Shown: one piece after another, positions 45,444 to 56,889 of the stretch
How the letters are laid out: every line of letters starts with the position of its first letter
Position numbering within the stretch: position 1 is the stretch's first letter
Assembly: GCF_025399195.1 (NCBI RefSeq)
Contig: NW_026252133.1
Coordinates: 62,001-126,000, forward strand
Direction of reading: 5' to 3'
DNA length: 64,000 nt
DNA from: Umbelopsis ramanniana AG
Taxonomy: Eukaryota > Mucoromycota > Umbelopsidomycetes > Umbelopsidales > Umbelopsidaceae
Program-made: the position numbers and the translations under genes
The notes under the pieces: generated by a model
The model's database searches: none
What the model saw: only the letters and a program-made list of their open reading frames with translations
What the model was told of the DNA's origin: nothing

Positions 45444-45447
45444 AAGG

Positions 45448-45777
45448 TAAACTGCTCCTGGCACAAGTTGCGTAAGAAGCACCCCAATACTAGATATAGC
45501 GTTGGTTTATTTTTTATAATGGCAGAGTAGCGACCTATCTGAGAAATTATCCCTTCATTTCGCACTATTTGTGTACATTTCTTTATTCTTATTGTTTCAT
45601 TGTCAGTTGTCCTGTTTCCATGGACGATGATAGTGCAACATCGTTTGCTGCCGAGAACAGCACCAGCAAAATAACACACTGTTGTTTTCGTGATTACAAA
45701 CTGAAGTTCTTTTTATTATTATTTCTGACCAGTAACCGTCTACGCGAAAATCCTTAACAAACCAGCACCATGGCGGT
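45448..45777. other. 3' region of ELL gene
   Basis: 330 bp of AT-rich sequence, probably the ELL 3' UTR. No gene was seen. Confidence 0.4.
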
Positions 45778-47731
45778 TTACAACCCATTTTCAGTCCCAA
45801 GGTTGTCTTCTCGAAATGCTCTCCAGATCTCGTCCTTCATAGCCACAAGCTTACCATGGAGACTGACATATCGTTCTGACATAGTCATCAGAGCATACCA
45901 CTTGTCTTCTCCCAAGTGAGTCGATTGCTCAAATTTGATCTTGACATCTTTGTAACCAAGGCTCTTTGGGTGTTCTGCTTCTACGGCTTCAATAGCTTCC
46001 AAAAAGGACCTTTGTTGGTTTAGCTCGTCATTCAGTTGTTTGTACTCTCGATAGTGACTCCTAAAACTGGATTCTAGATCGTTGTATTCTTCTAAAGTGG
46101 TCACTCGTGGTATCTTCTCAACAACGTTGGCGTATGATTCGGTTGATTCTACAGAAGGAATGCATATGTTCAATTATTTTCCCACATTCATTAGTAATCA
46201 GGTATACAATGTCATTCTTAGAAAGCTTCCTCTTACCTTCTGAATCAGAACGTGACAATGAATGCTTAGACAATTCACTTCTTTTTGGTATCTTGTAGCG
46301 TAAAGAGCTGATCTCTTCATCCGATCTGCGTTTCGTTATAGCATGGTCTGGCAGGGTGTCTTGCGTAGATGGAGTTGCTGAGGAGTGGGTATGTTTGCCA
46401 GCTAATGGTGATTTGCCGCCATGTCTATCATGACTTGAGGGCGTGGGTTTGAGAGGAGATGGTGCTTTGTTGGATGGAGGAGTGATGACAGACGGTTTGA
46501 GATGAGATGGTGAAGTTTCGCTTGACGTAGTAACGGCTTTTGCAGTAACAGAGATCGATTTACTGGTTGCTTTAGTAGATTTACGAGAGGCAGATGTCGT
46601 ACTGGCCTTTTTCTTTTTCTTTGTCTTCTTTCCATCCTCGTTTAACCTATGAGTTGCACTATCGCCATCCTGCTCGTCGCCATGGTGCATAGCATTCATG
46701 CTGGGCGACGCCGCTGGTTTCGCTTTGGGTGGTCGAATGGGTGGTGCTGGCTTTTCTAAGCGCAACCTTTCTGGTGCACTCACTGGCAATTTTAAGGTGT
46801 CGAACGCTCGTCGTGCATTGTTGGCAACTTCTTCCTTTTCCTTTGTATCATATCTGTTCCAATCCCAAATCTTGATTTCTTTATAAATGTCTGGTTTCAG
46901 CGTCCAAGTATCTCCTGTCGAAGTGGCAACCTAAATAGCATTTGGTTATGATCAAACTTCTTGCTGTGGTTTGAATTTCATCGTCCAAAGAGCAATTACC
47001 TTTCGTATCATACGCATAAGATCCTTTTCGGATGCCTTGACCATATTGGCCAACAGACTCAATTTGAAGGGCTTCAAAGCTAAGAGTTGAATAACTCGTT
47101 CACGCAAGCTTGAAGAAATGGACGGAGCTCTCGATACATCATTGCCTGGTGAAGATACAATGACTGGTGAGTGCATGGCACCGGTGGTAGGTGATCCACT
47201 GGGTCGTTTGCTATTAGAATTGAGTGCTCGAGAGCTTTTCATATTGGATGATGGACCCAAGGGATTGTCGATTAATGCAATTTTTCGAGATTTCTTTTCT
47301 CTTTCAGCCTCTTCTGCACGAGCTTTGACTCGCGATTTATAGTCTGATGAAAGCATCGGGGTCATGTTCGCTTTGTGGGACACTTCCGACACAGATGTTA
47401 GACTATCGGCAGATCGACGCTTATATATCTGTGTATAGGCAGTGTCCTTTGTCATTGTAAACGGAAATGTTCTTCCCTCTATGATAATCGCCTATAAAAA
47501 GAGTGAGTGAAAATGCACCCTACGAAACTTTAGGTCTATTGCAATACTGACTGGGGTATCTCCAAAGCACACACTGAGTTTTGGCTGTGCTTGACCACGC
47601 AATGCTGACTTTTCAGTCAGTTCCTCCAGATATGCGAAGGCTTCTCTGTTTAGACGCATAGAAATTGCTTTTGCAGGTGGAGATGGAAGGGTGGATCCGG
47701 CTGAAGCCGACATGGCTACAGAAGACGACAT
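45778..47731 (-). CDS. RNA polymerase II elongation factor ELL
   Basis: Four exons 47731-47552, 47491-47000, 46930-46237 and 46148-45778 give 578 residues. The N-terminal ELL domain shows ALRGQAQPKLSVCFGDTP, then IIIEGRTFPFTMTKDTAY. A winged-helix-like part SLRERVIQLLALKPFKLSLL and TWTLKPDIYKEIKIWDW follow. The middle is a long Lys/Ser/Pro-rich linker (KKTKKKKKASTTSASRKS). The C-terminus (about 460-578) is an occludin/ELL (OCEL) domain: VTTLEEYNDLESSFRSHY, then DELNQQRSFLEAIEAVE and KDEIWRAFRED. ELL raises the elongation rate of Pol II in the nucleus. Both terminal domains present in the right order make the call firm. Confidence 0.9.
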
Positions 47732-48235
47732 GCCACAATTCAGCTAAAAGTTATAGTGAAGAGGATCGGTAAGCGGTGGAGCAAGGATTCTTATTGGTTT
47801 TCAGAAGGGAGGTATGCTTTGCTTCTGGCAAAGGCTTATAAGGTCAGTTGGGGGAAAAAGACTGGTTAGGTTGAGTACTGAACGTCTGGTCTGCCACTGT
47901 GGCTGTGAGAGAATGGGTTTTACTGGGCAAAATTTTAATGTGAGCCCATCTTTTTTGCTGGGAGCAACCAACACAGAGATAAAATAGGTACCGAGAGACA
48001 GTTCACATGTCGAATGGTGTATGAGTGTCTCATTATATGTACGCAATATGGATACTTGACAGTCTATGTATGTCATTGGTTGCGTCGCTCAACCAGGTTT
48101 ATTTTAAGCAGGTAATCAAATGTAATAAAGGCTTCGTTCTATGGCATGTGGGACGACTGGCAGCTCCTCCAAGGTTAAAATTTTTCGAATTGCTGGGTTA
48201 ATCTTTCTTTCTCTTTCTTAAAGTACAACCCCGAC
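47732..48235. promoter_or_regulatory. Divergent promoter region, ELL and cytochrome b5
   Basis: 504 bp between two starts read away from each other. A CT-rich stretch (TCTTTCTTTCTCTTTC) lies just before the cytochrome b5 start, a common fungal leader feature. No specific site was recognised. Confidence 0.45.
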
Positions 48236-48865
48236 ATGTCATCATTCACTTATGAAAAGGTTGCTGAACACAACACCAAGGATGATCTGTACATGATTAT
48301 CCACAACAAGGTGTACAACATTACTCAATTTGTTGATGAGGTAAATTCTTTTTCTACAAGAAATCGCTCTTTGTGAGAGTTCATCTATTAACGCGCGCCT
48401 ATCAGCACCCCGGTGGTGAAGAAGTTCTTCTCGATGAAGGTGCCAAGGATGCTACCGAAGCCTTTGAAGATGTTGGTCACTCTGATGAAGCCCGTGAGCT
48501 CTTGGAGAAGTACTATGTTGGTGAAGTGGACAAGTCGGTAAGTTGACATGACTACAGCAATGGACATGGAATGGGTTTGGATGGTGCCATCGGTGCTGCT
48601 GACCGACAATCCTATTTTCCCAAATCAACGTTCCTGGAGTAACTTTTTGCAATTTTTCTTTTTTACAGTCTGCTCCTGTCAAGCCCGTCAAGGCCGCTTC
48701 CACTAGCACCTCAGCTGATGCTCCCCAGGGAAAGTAAGTTGCATAAATCAATAAGAGTTTTTTTGGGACATGCTTGAAACTGACGTTTTTATGACCAGCC
48801 CACTTCGTATTATCCTTCCTCTTTTGATTCTCGGTGGATGGGTCTACTTCCGTTTCTTTGCTTAG
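48236..48865 (+). CDS. CYB5: Cytochrome b5
   Basis: Four exons 48236-48340, 48406-48537, 48669-48733 and 48799-48865 give 122 residues. The heme fold is clear: [19 protein letters not shown], then NITQFVDE and [18 protein letters not shown], with heme ligands His36 (first residue of exon 2, HPGG) and His60 (FEDVGHS). A Ser/Pro/Ala linker ([16 protein letters not shown]) leads to a C-terminal membrane anchor [17 protein letters not shown] (about 104-120), as in tail-anchored ER cytochrome b5, which feeds electrons to desaturases and sterol enzymes. Minus-strand frames across it are shadows. Confidence 0.95.
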
Positions 48866-49049
48866 ACTATAGAGGAGTACCATTTCAATACTCTTCTTTT
48901 TACAATACAGAAATCAATACAATAAACAGTAGCTCGTAGCTCTATATTAACCATTTTTAAAAATAGTACAATCTACTTTTTGCAATATCAACCTGCTGCC
49001 GAGCGTCATTTTCTTATCATGTAGTGGTACAAAATGGGGATTTCGAAAT

Positions 49050-51129
49050 CTATAAGAGTGGTATCAATGTCGCTAAGGCAACGGCTATGACCAAAGGTAT
49101 ACGCAGCGGGATAGACCTAATGGATATTCCAAAGGAAGTTTGTGATCCAGACATACCGCCCGAGCTGCAACCGCTTCTCTTTTTCGGCTCATATTGTTTG
49201 TCGGAGCTAAAGACAGCTGGGTAGGTAACATTGTTGGTGATGGATCCATAGCCAATTGTGTTGAGAATGTCCAATATGCCAGGTCCAATGGTAAAGTTAT
49301 AGAGAGTCTGGACGGTGGTGCCGTTCAAAGTGGTGTTAATATAAATAGGCGGAGAGTTTTGGTATACCTTTGCTGTCAAATCTTGCAAAGTGATACCACT
49401 CTCATAGGAATGGGACATTAGAAAGTTGGGTGTCCCCAGGTACGAATCATCCAAGTGCGACATCATCAGCCCAGGCCGAAAATTGCTTGGAGAAAGTTCA
49501 GTGTTGCTGGTGTTTGAAGCAGAGTATAAAGTGATACTATTAGCCATGAGCGGTTGTTGGTCGGCCGAAAAAAGGTTGCTAAATGACTGTGAAGAAAGGT
49601 TGAATGCCATACTTTGGTTGGTGTGGAGGAGGTTGTATACATATTCTGCATTGGAAGAGTGGTTGCTATTGTGAAACTGTTTGATGAAATTGACTATGTA
49701 GGCGCCATCGTTTTGAAGGCAAAAGTTTTGTATGTCATCTCCAATGGTAGCTAGTGATTGTGAATACCCTGCATGTGTCGTATTGGCAATAGCATATTTG
49801 TCAAAGATCATTCCCGGTAAAAACCCAGTGAGATATACGGCTCCACTTTTGCTGTCTGTGTACGAATTTGGCGTCAACGTGGCGATGGAAAGGTATGAAG
49901 GGTCAACCATGCTTTGAAGAGACAAGAAATACGGCGATTCTGGGCCAACAAAATAAGATCCCCATGAGCTTAGGAAACCCAAGCCATGTAATAACTCATG
50001 CAATATAATATATTCCATGTCGATTTGGTCTGATCGAATAGTGGTATCCTCCTGAAAGACATACGTGTCAGTATATTATGTTTCCTGCATATAACATATT
50101 GAAGAATGCATACCTGGAACCAAAATCGACCACCTGGTATGACACCCGTTCCATTCCAACCTTGCGTGGAAGCTGTGGTCGTCCCAGCCAGATAGGCATC
50201 ATGGTTGAATTCCGCCGATATATCAAAATCTTGACCGTCCGAAGTAGACCATGAGGTAGAATTGTACGGTGACAACTGCTTCGCTAATGCTTGCGGGTGT
50301 AAATAGTTCGGATCCACGCCACGTAAATTAGGTAGGGTATACTAGAAAAAGATTGGGTTAAAAACGTGTCCAGCGTAAAATCACAATGATCAAATTCCGT
50401 ACCTGAGAGGATGGCAGAGCCCAGCCATACGTCCCGTTAGCACATTGCTTATCGCAAAAGTTGTAATAAGAGGCATCAACGCTTTTGAAAAAATGAGTAA
50501 GAGAGATATAATGTGGAATGCAGTTGATCATAGCAGACTTACACAATTCTATTTTTGACGCGGAGGACCTGTCCGAGTTGGCTTATAGCCGATCCAAATG
50601 CATTGGCCACTTTTGAACAAAAAGTCGCGTCCAAGTTACATTTGAGCCGAACTTCAATTTCAGATGTGAAAGAGGTTATAACATTGGTGCCTGAAGTGTT
50701 CGTCAGAGCTGTAGTCACTGTTGGAGGAGCTAACGCTATCGTGGATCCTTGGCCAGCTTGGACCGTAGCAGTGGTTTGTGTGGGAGGAGCGGCACTGATG
50801 GAAACTGTTGGGGTTTGTGCCAATGACGATGATACGCCATAGAGGAGCCGTCCTGCGGCCTGAACGTTGTATGAAAGTTGGTGGGTCGATATTAAATAAT
50901 CATGGCCGCCGAAAGGATTGTTAGAGCGTTGTTGGATGTGAGGGTTACTTGATTCAATGGGTCCAATGAATGTTCCAGACTTGATATCTAAGTCGTAGCG
51001 TTTGGGGGTTGCTGGTGGATTGTTGGTTGATTCTGTGGCTACCACTAGCAAAAGTCCACTTGCTGCTAAACTAATGCCGTATTTCAGGTACCATCCGAGT
51101 AACATGACACCCAATGTCGACAAGTTCAA
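49050..51129 (-). CDS. Secreted, GPI-anchored zinc metalloprotease-like protein
   Basis: Exons 51129-50543, 50481-50403, 50341-50114 and 50051-49050 give 631 residues. A signal sequence or anchor is at the N-terminus (ISLAASGLLLVVATES). A Thr/Ser/Pro-rich stretch follows (about 95-140), then a Cys-containing domain (YYNFCDKQCANGTYGWALP). The zincin motif HELLHGLGF has His316, Glu317 and His320; a third ligand is not obvious. Many N-glycosylation sites (NSS, NTS, NTT, NGT) suit a secreted protein. The end is Ser/Gly-rich then hydrophobic (IPLVIAVALATLIPLL), as a GPI-attachment signal. I know no named family; it looks like a cell-surface protease. The exon 2 acceptor (CAAAAG) is weak. Confidence 0.75.
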
Positions 51130-51379
51130 GAAAGCGTGTATCTCGTGTGAAGCACTGTAAATTTTTTTTGTGCAACCACTTTTGCCATTAATTTATTCAT
51201 TTCGTGCGCAGCCGTTCGCGCTTCCGAATAGAATACATACAATGTTCTGTGAGATTCTGAGCCCAAGGTTACTCTACGTAACCTTCATTTAACGTCATAA
51301 AAATGCCTTCTTCCATCCATAATTTTTATTTTCAGTTGGATAGTTATTTTGGTATACTATGTTACTATTGCCAACGAAT

Positions 51380-54300
51380 TTATTTCTCCACCATCCTGGA
51401 CAAACGAATCTGCTTGGCATCCTGTTTACTGCTAGTGTCTGCCTTCCGCTTGGTTCCTCGTTGGGATAGTTTGCTTGCTTTACTCTTTCGTTGGAGACGC
51501 TCGTCGTCGCTATCTTCACCGCTTCCGTCATCTACATCGACTACCTGTGGTTGCAACCTCTCAATTTCCTCTGGCAGGTTTTGGTCCACATCGATAAGAT
51601 GACGTTGATTACTACCAGTATTCACCTTGTTGCTTGAATCTAATGGTCGAGGTATTGGTTAGCCATACATATGATGAGTGGTATGTACATTGTCTCACCA
51701 CTTACCATAACGAAGGCCTTTCTTTTGAAGTACTGTGTCGATGCTGGAAAGATATGCAGTGTAAGTATCCCACTCCTTTCCATCTGCTTCCACAGTTAAC
51801 CCATGTTCCTCCATCAATGAGTCAATCTGTCTACGACTGTACATAATAGTTAGTTACAAGTGAACCGAAAAATGTGTTATGGAGTTCCATACTGTCATTG
51901 AATCCATGTACTTACATCTTGGCGACATCTCTTGCCCTTGTTAACAGTGGTGAAAACACAGTAAGAAGCTTGAAAAACTTGAGGCAAGTCGCTTTGGATT
52001 CCTGGTCATTGATCTTGCTGTATCCTCCAGCTTTTGAGAGACAGTACGTGACGCCAGCAATGTGGATTTTGTCGGTCAAGTGGTCTGGTGACGTTTTATG
52101 GAAAGGATCACTGTCGGCTGCCTTTATAGAGCCCGCCAAGAGTCTTGCTAGTTGGAGAGGTTTGTCAAGCTGTGGCTGTCGCTCATGTGTATGAAGCATG
52201 AACGACTTGTAAGAGTTAGCTAGCGGTAAATTCTGAGGGGATTGTTACATAGATACTTACCTCTTTCAAAGCATCAAAGTACATTGATAGAGTGTCTTGT
52301 GCTACCTTGGAGTCAGGAACAGTGTTCAAGTTGTCCTTGATGGAAAAAATCATAGCCTTGATCGCTTCGTCAAGCTCAGGGCCCAAGCTTCGATATCGCT
52401 TAATGACCTTCACGGCAAGGTGTGTGTCGAATATTCCCAGCAAAATGGCTTTAGCAAAGGCAGCTACTGGAGTCAATAGTTCATATTGTTTTTTGGGATC
52501 CGAGAGTGGAGAGGATGATTGTTCATTATTCTCTCTTGTTTCGTCATCGTCGCTATCGTCTTCGTTATCTTGTGTGCTATAATTCTGCCCCCACCTATCC
52601 AACTCTTGCTCAACATATTGTGATGCAGAGACCTGCACGTTTGGCGCGGATCTCAGCATTAGAGAGGAGCCATCGGCGCTGCGTATGATTTTGAATTGTT
52701 CATTCGAGAACAGCCAGTGGAGGTCAACAAACATTTGGAAAGACTTGGGATAAACGTTAATAGGCATATACATAGGAATGTAATTTCTTTGGACGCAACT
52801 TACCAAGCGCCTAATACTGTCCACTGCCTGAGATAATTCATTGTTCAGTGCAAGATCGGTCAAAGTGTGGATAACATCATTTCGAATAGCGATAAGTCTA
52901 GATAAGGGAACGCTTGATGTGTCAGCAAGCACTTGATAGCTCTTCCATGCCAAATACTGGAACAAGATGGTCGCTGCGGACACCACCATCTGGAGATCGA
53001 AGGGAGGTATGATTTAGCAAACGTTTCAACAAATCATGTTTATGCGATGTTATCATCTGCTTACCACTGTTTCTTCGGGATGTCCTAGTTTTCCTCGTTC
53101 CAAAAGCAAAAGGACAACTTGAATATTCAACGTATCCTTTGAAAAGTTCTCTTCAAACATGTCAGTGATGTCCATGACCTCAATGATTCGCTGGTATCGG
53201 GAAAGCGCAATGGTAAATGTGTGGATATCATTTTCCGAAAACTTTGTAGCTTGCAAATCCTAATTCAATTTCAAAACGTTAATGCTAAGTATAACCGCCC
53301 CCACTACCGCTTCAAAACGCATACCTTTTCAGCAAAAGTTCGTTTGAACAGAATGGCCAGCTCATCCCGGAATTCGTTCAGGCTCGCTTCTGTGGCTGAT
53401 GCCATGCTCTCAAACGATGTTAAGCGCTTTATTGCCAAGGCCGCGTTTAGGTGAACTTGTGATGTAGTGTGTCGAACAAACATTTTCTTGACGTCCTCCA
53501 ACAATTGCTCATATGCCTGTAAAGCCATTTAGCTCATAGCTTTGGTATGTTTCAAGTAAGAAGAATGGATACTCACTTTGGGCATTCGAAGGTCGGTGTA
53601 TGCTGATAAGCTAATGAGCTGCGGTAATATCAAAATCTTTGCAATTATATTGGCATCAGCAGCATATTTTGACATCAAGCGTGTCAGCATTTGTGCAATG
53701 TACCGAGAGACATTGTTTTTTGTTTCTTCATCAGCCGTTGTCTACCGGAAAAGGGAAGTCAGTATGGCATTGGGGTCACAAGCAATAAAAGCGATGAAAA
53801 CTTACCTTCTTCTTGGATTTGGATCTTCGCTCAGCTGAGGGTTCAACGCATAAGGTTACCACAGCAATCAAAGCTTCAATCAGCACATATTCCTCGTCAT
53901 CTGTAAGCTGGTAGTATTGCTGAAGGTTATTAATGGCATCAGGTTCGGATGACGCTGCCGATGAATAATCTTTCAGTAAAAAATCTACCAAGGCTTTCCA
54001 CTCCTACAAGTAAGATGTTAGTAACATGAAAAACCTTTGATCATGTAATACTGTATATTAGCAACATACCCGAAGGATTGGAATAGCCGGAGCCAAAGAT
54101 GTTATAGCCTGTGCGATTCGGCTGTCTTCATCATTGGATACACCTTTCGAAAGGGGGTCAATATTGATTTTATCGCTAGATTGTTGAATGGGGTCACTTC
54201 GTGTGTCCAGTTCCATGCCATTATCTACAGACTCTGAATCGTCAGCCTCTGTGTTATTCTTGGGCTTTTTCACCACTTGACTGGCCTTGCTATATTCTAG

Positions 54301-56386
54301 CAAAATGGTCGCCAAACATTTAAACTCGATGGCGTTCTTATCGACCACTGGTTCCGATGCTACACCGCGTGTTCTTCCACCAGCTGTTCTAGCTGGCGGC
54401 AGTGTTGCCGCTTTTGCTTTTGCTTCCTCCAATTTGGGATTGACATAATTGTTTTCGAGAGTCAAATGAATAAGTGGGGTAATAGCGTTTCGTACTTTGG
54501 GTAAATCCGAGAACACCAATGTGCCTAGTTCAGCACACTCATTCGGTTCCAAAATGCTGTTTTCGGCCAGAGAAACGCACAATCGAATAGCTTGTATGCG
54601 GATTGGCTGATCTACTTCATAGAGAGCCATTTCCATCATTCTGGTCTTGAACCTCTGCATGAATGGCTCCATTGTCGTTGCATTGGCCTCTCTTTCGTAC
54701 AGCGCAATGATGCCTTTGATTGATTCCGCACGGACATTACTTGACTATAGTATTTTGGAAAATGTTCAGGTCAACCGCGAGGGTACATCGTACCAGCATG
54801 GAGACAATAGACTTACCTTGTCATTCAATAACCAGCCAATGTAACGTAGGTAGTTGTTATCTAGGAAATAGGAAGGATATTGCTCCATCCATTCTCCGAG
54901 GTGCTTAATGCATTCCGTCCGGATGATTGCTTCCACGTCACGACATCGATGAACAAAAACTCTGCGAGACAATAATCAGGAACGTCAACCAAGCGGTATG
55001 TGATATAAGATGAGCATTTACTTACGAATCAAAGTAATGCTTTATGTAGCCATTTAGACGGACTTCCTTATTTGCTAGAGTCTTGCTTTTTTCTTGCAAC
55101 ATTTTCAGTCTTTCGGTAGCGTTACCATTGCTAGTTTTACGTCGTTCAGCTCCTAATTGCCTGTTCGCAATCTTCTTCTCTTGAACAGCTCTGTTTGCAA
55201 CAGCGGATAAGGCAGATATCAAATTTAGTGCAATCATTGTCGCTGTATGACGGAACGGGCGGAACGTGGAGCTAGAGAAATGATAATAGCTCGTTAGCCA
55301 AGAGAGCGGAACAGTGTCCTTGACAATGTCACCTACCTTGACATTGTCGCAAGCCATGCCTGAAGAGTCTCGATCAGTAGCCCATCATAAATGATGTCGT
55401 ATTGACATTCTTCAATTAACTTCTTCCAAAAAGCGATCAAGTCGGTTTTCAGTGTCTTGAATACACGTAACTTGGAGGCAATGGGATATTCCGTGTAACG
55501 ATCCTGAGGACGAACGAGTCAATAAGTTAAACTTGGGAGCATTTTCTTCACTTGTACAGATGTCATCTACTTACAGAGGCAATCTTCTTCTCCAAGTTCT
55601 GCAAAGCTTCCACGATATAGTCATCATCCTCAATGGCTTTCGGATCCACCTTTTCTTTGGTTCCACAGCTCTAAAGATTGACCATGAAGCGTATTAGTTT
55701 CGATATCCAACTCCGGACATAGCGAGCAATGTGGACAGAGCGACTTACGCGAGTGATAAAATTGATCAGGTCGTGTACAGCATCCATTTTTTCAGGACCC
55801 TTGTACTTTTCAATCCATTCCTCAATAACATTGTCCAGCGTCAAATTATGAGCTAGTAATTGACCTACAAAGTACAATCAGTCGTCTATACATTCGCCTG
55901 CCTAGTAAAGATTGATGCTTACCGTAAAGAGAATGGATATCGTCCTCCTCGTCCAATTCTTGAAAACCGTCAGAAGGCGACTCAGGAAGAGTAGTTTTAG
56001 CCAATCGCTTTTTTCGCTGTTTGTTTTCTATTGTGGTTCTGACGTTGCCGGCACGCACGCCTCCTTCACTGTCGCTACTACTGCTGTTGTCCGTATCCAT
56101 CAACTCATCCACCTCGGATTCAGACTCATTATCCGAAGTTGGTGTCGATTTTTCGACATCTAGATTGAGAAAGCAAAGGTTAATTGTCGAAGAGTAGAAA
56201 ATCGTGTGAGCGCGACATTTACTTTTTTCGGTGGTAGCCTTTTGCTGGCTGGCTGGCTGTCTACGAGATCGACGAAGTACGTTCTGTAATTGACAATGGT
56301 CAGTTTATTGCTTTCGAACACCATTCTGAAACACTTGTACAAATCAATGTGGGTGTAATGTTACCTCCTTTAGAGCAGTGCCCATT
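51380..56386 (-). CDS. Cohesin subunit SCC3/STAG
   Basis: An 18-exon model gives 1287 residues: 56386-56366, 56283-56223, 56159-55923, 55864-55749, 55670-55575, 55503-55337, 55271-55026, 54961-54817, 54744-54070, 54003-53806, 53741-53577, 53516-53325, 53259-53065, 52989-52804, 52743-52261, 52205-51916, 51836-51706 and 51639-51380. The cohesin-associated HEAT protein binds the kleisin and helps load cohesin on DNA. The N-terminus is acidic/basic and disordered (VRAGNVRTTIENKQRKKRL). The STAG region shows TDLIAFWKKLIEECQYD, STFRPFRHTATMIALNLI and HYFDSVFVHRCRDVEAIIR, then EQYPSYFLDNNYLRYIGWLL-type HEAT repeats. The C-terminus is basic (KRKADTSSKQDAKQIRLSRM). All phases agree; acceptors at 52744 and 52206 are weak. 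Confidence 0.9.
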
Positions 56387-56889
56387 TTTTGATAACTGGA
56401 AAGAAAGTGGACGCGTTCTCGAAATTGGCGACTACCCAAAAAAAAAAAGTCGCGTCTAAGTTTAAGGGCGGCATTCAAGCACGTGATCTATACTACTTCC
56501 GCTGTTCTGAAGACTTCCAAACGAGTGAAAAGCTACAGGATAAGCACTGTGAGAACAAACAAATCATACAAATTTATATGAATATTTTAATTATAATACA
56601 CAGTGCAATCGTTATAAAAAGCCTTCATGATCCTACCAAATGCAAGTGTACCCAGTCGAATCTTTCGTCTCCAAAGATATCCCAACCTCGTTATAGACTG
56701 TTGGTACAATCAAAAAGAATAGCATTCGAGTACGTTGTGATTGAAAAAAGTAGAGAAGCAAAGCATCGAACTTTTATGGCTTCAATTTTCTTTGAATATT
56801 GATCTGATTCGAACATGTGACTTTGGGTCTCACCCCCTCGCAAGCGACTATCTTCGAATTTTCCTGCTGGCGTGATTCTCTATTCACAC
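56387..56889. promoter_or_regulatory. Divergent promoter region, SCC3 and RhoGAP gene
   Basis: 503 bp between two starts read away from each other. A 137-codon plus-strand open frame (56389-56802) fills most of it but shows no motif and begins one base from the SCC3 start, so I treat it as chance. No specific regulatory site was recognised. Confidence 0.4.

Noticed and set aside
56389-56802. 137-codon plus-strand open frame
   Set aside because: No motif, no splice partner, AT-rich codon use, and it starts one base from the SCC3 start codon on the other strand; it is most likely promoter sequence open by chance.
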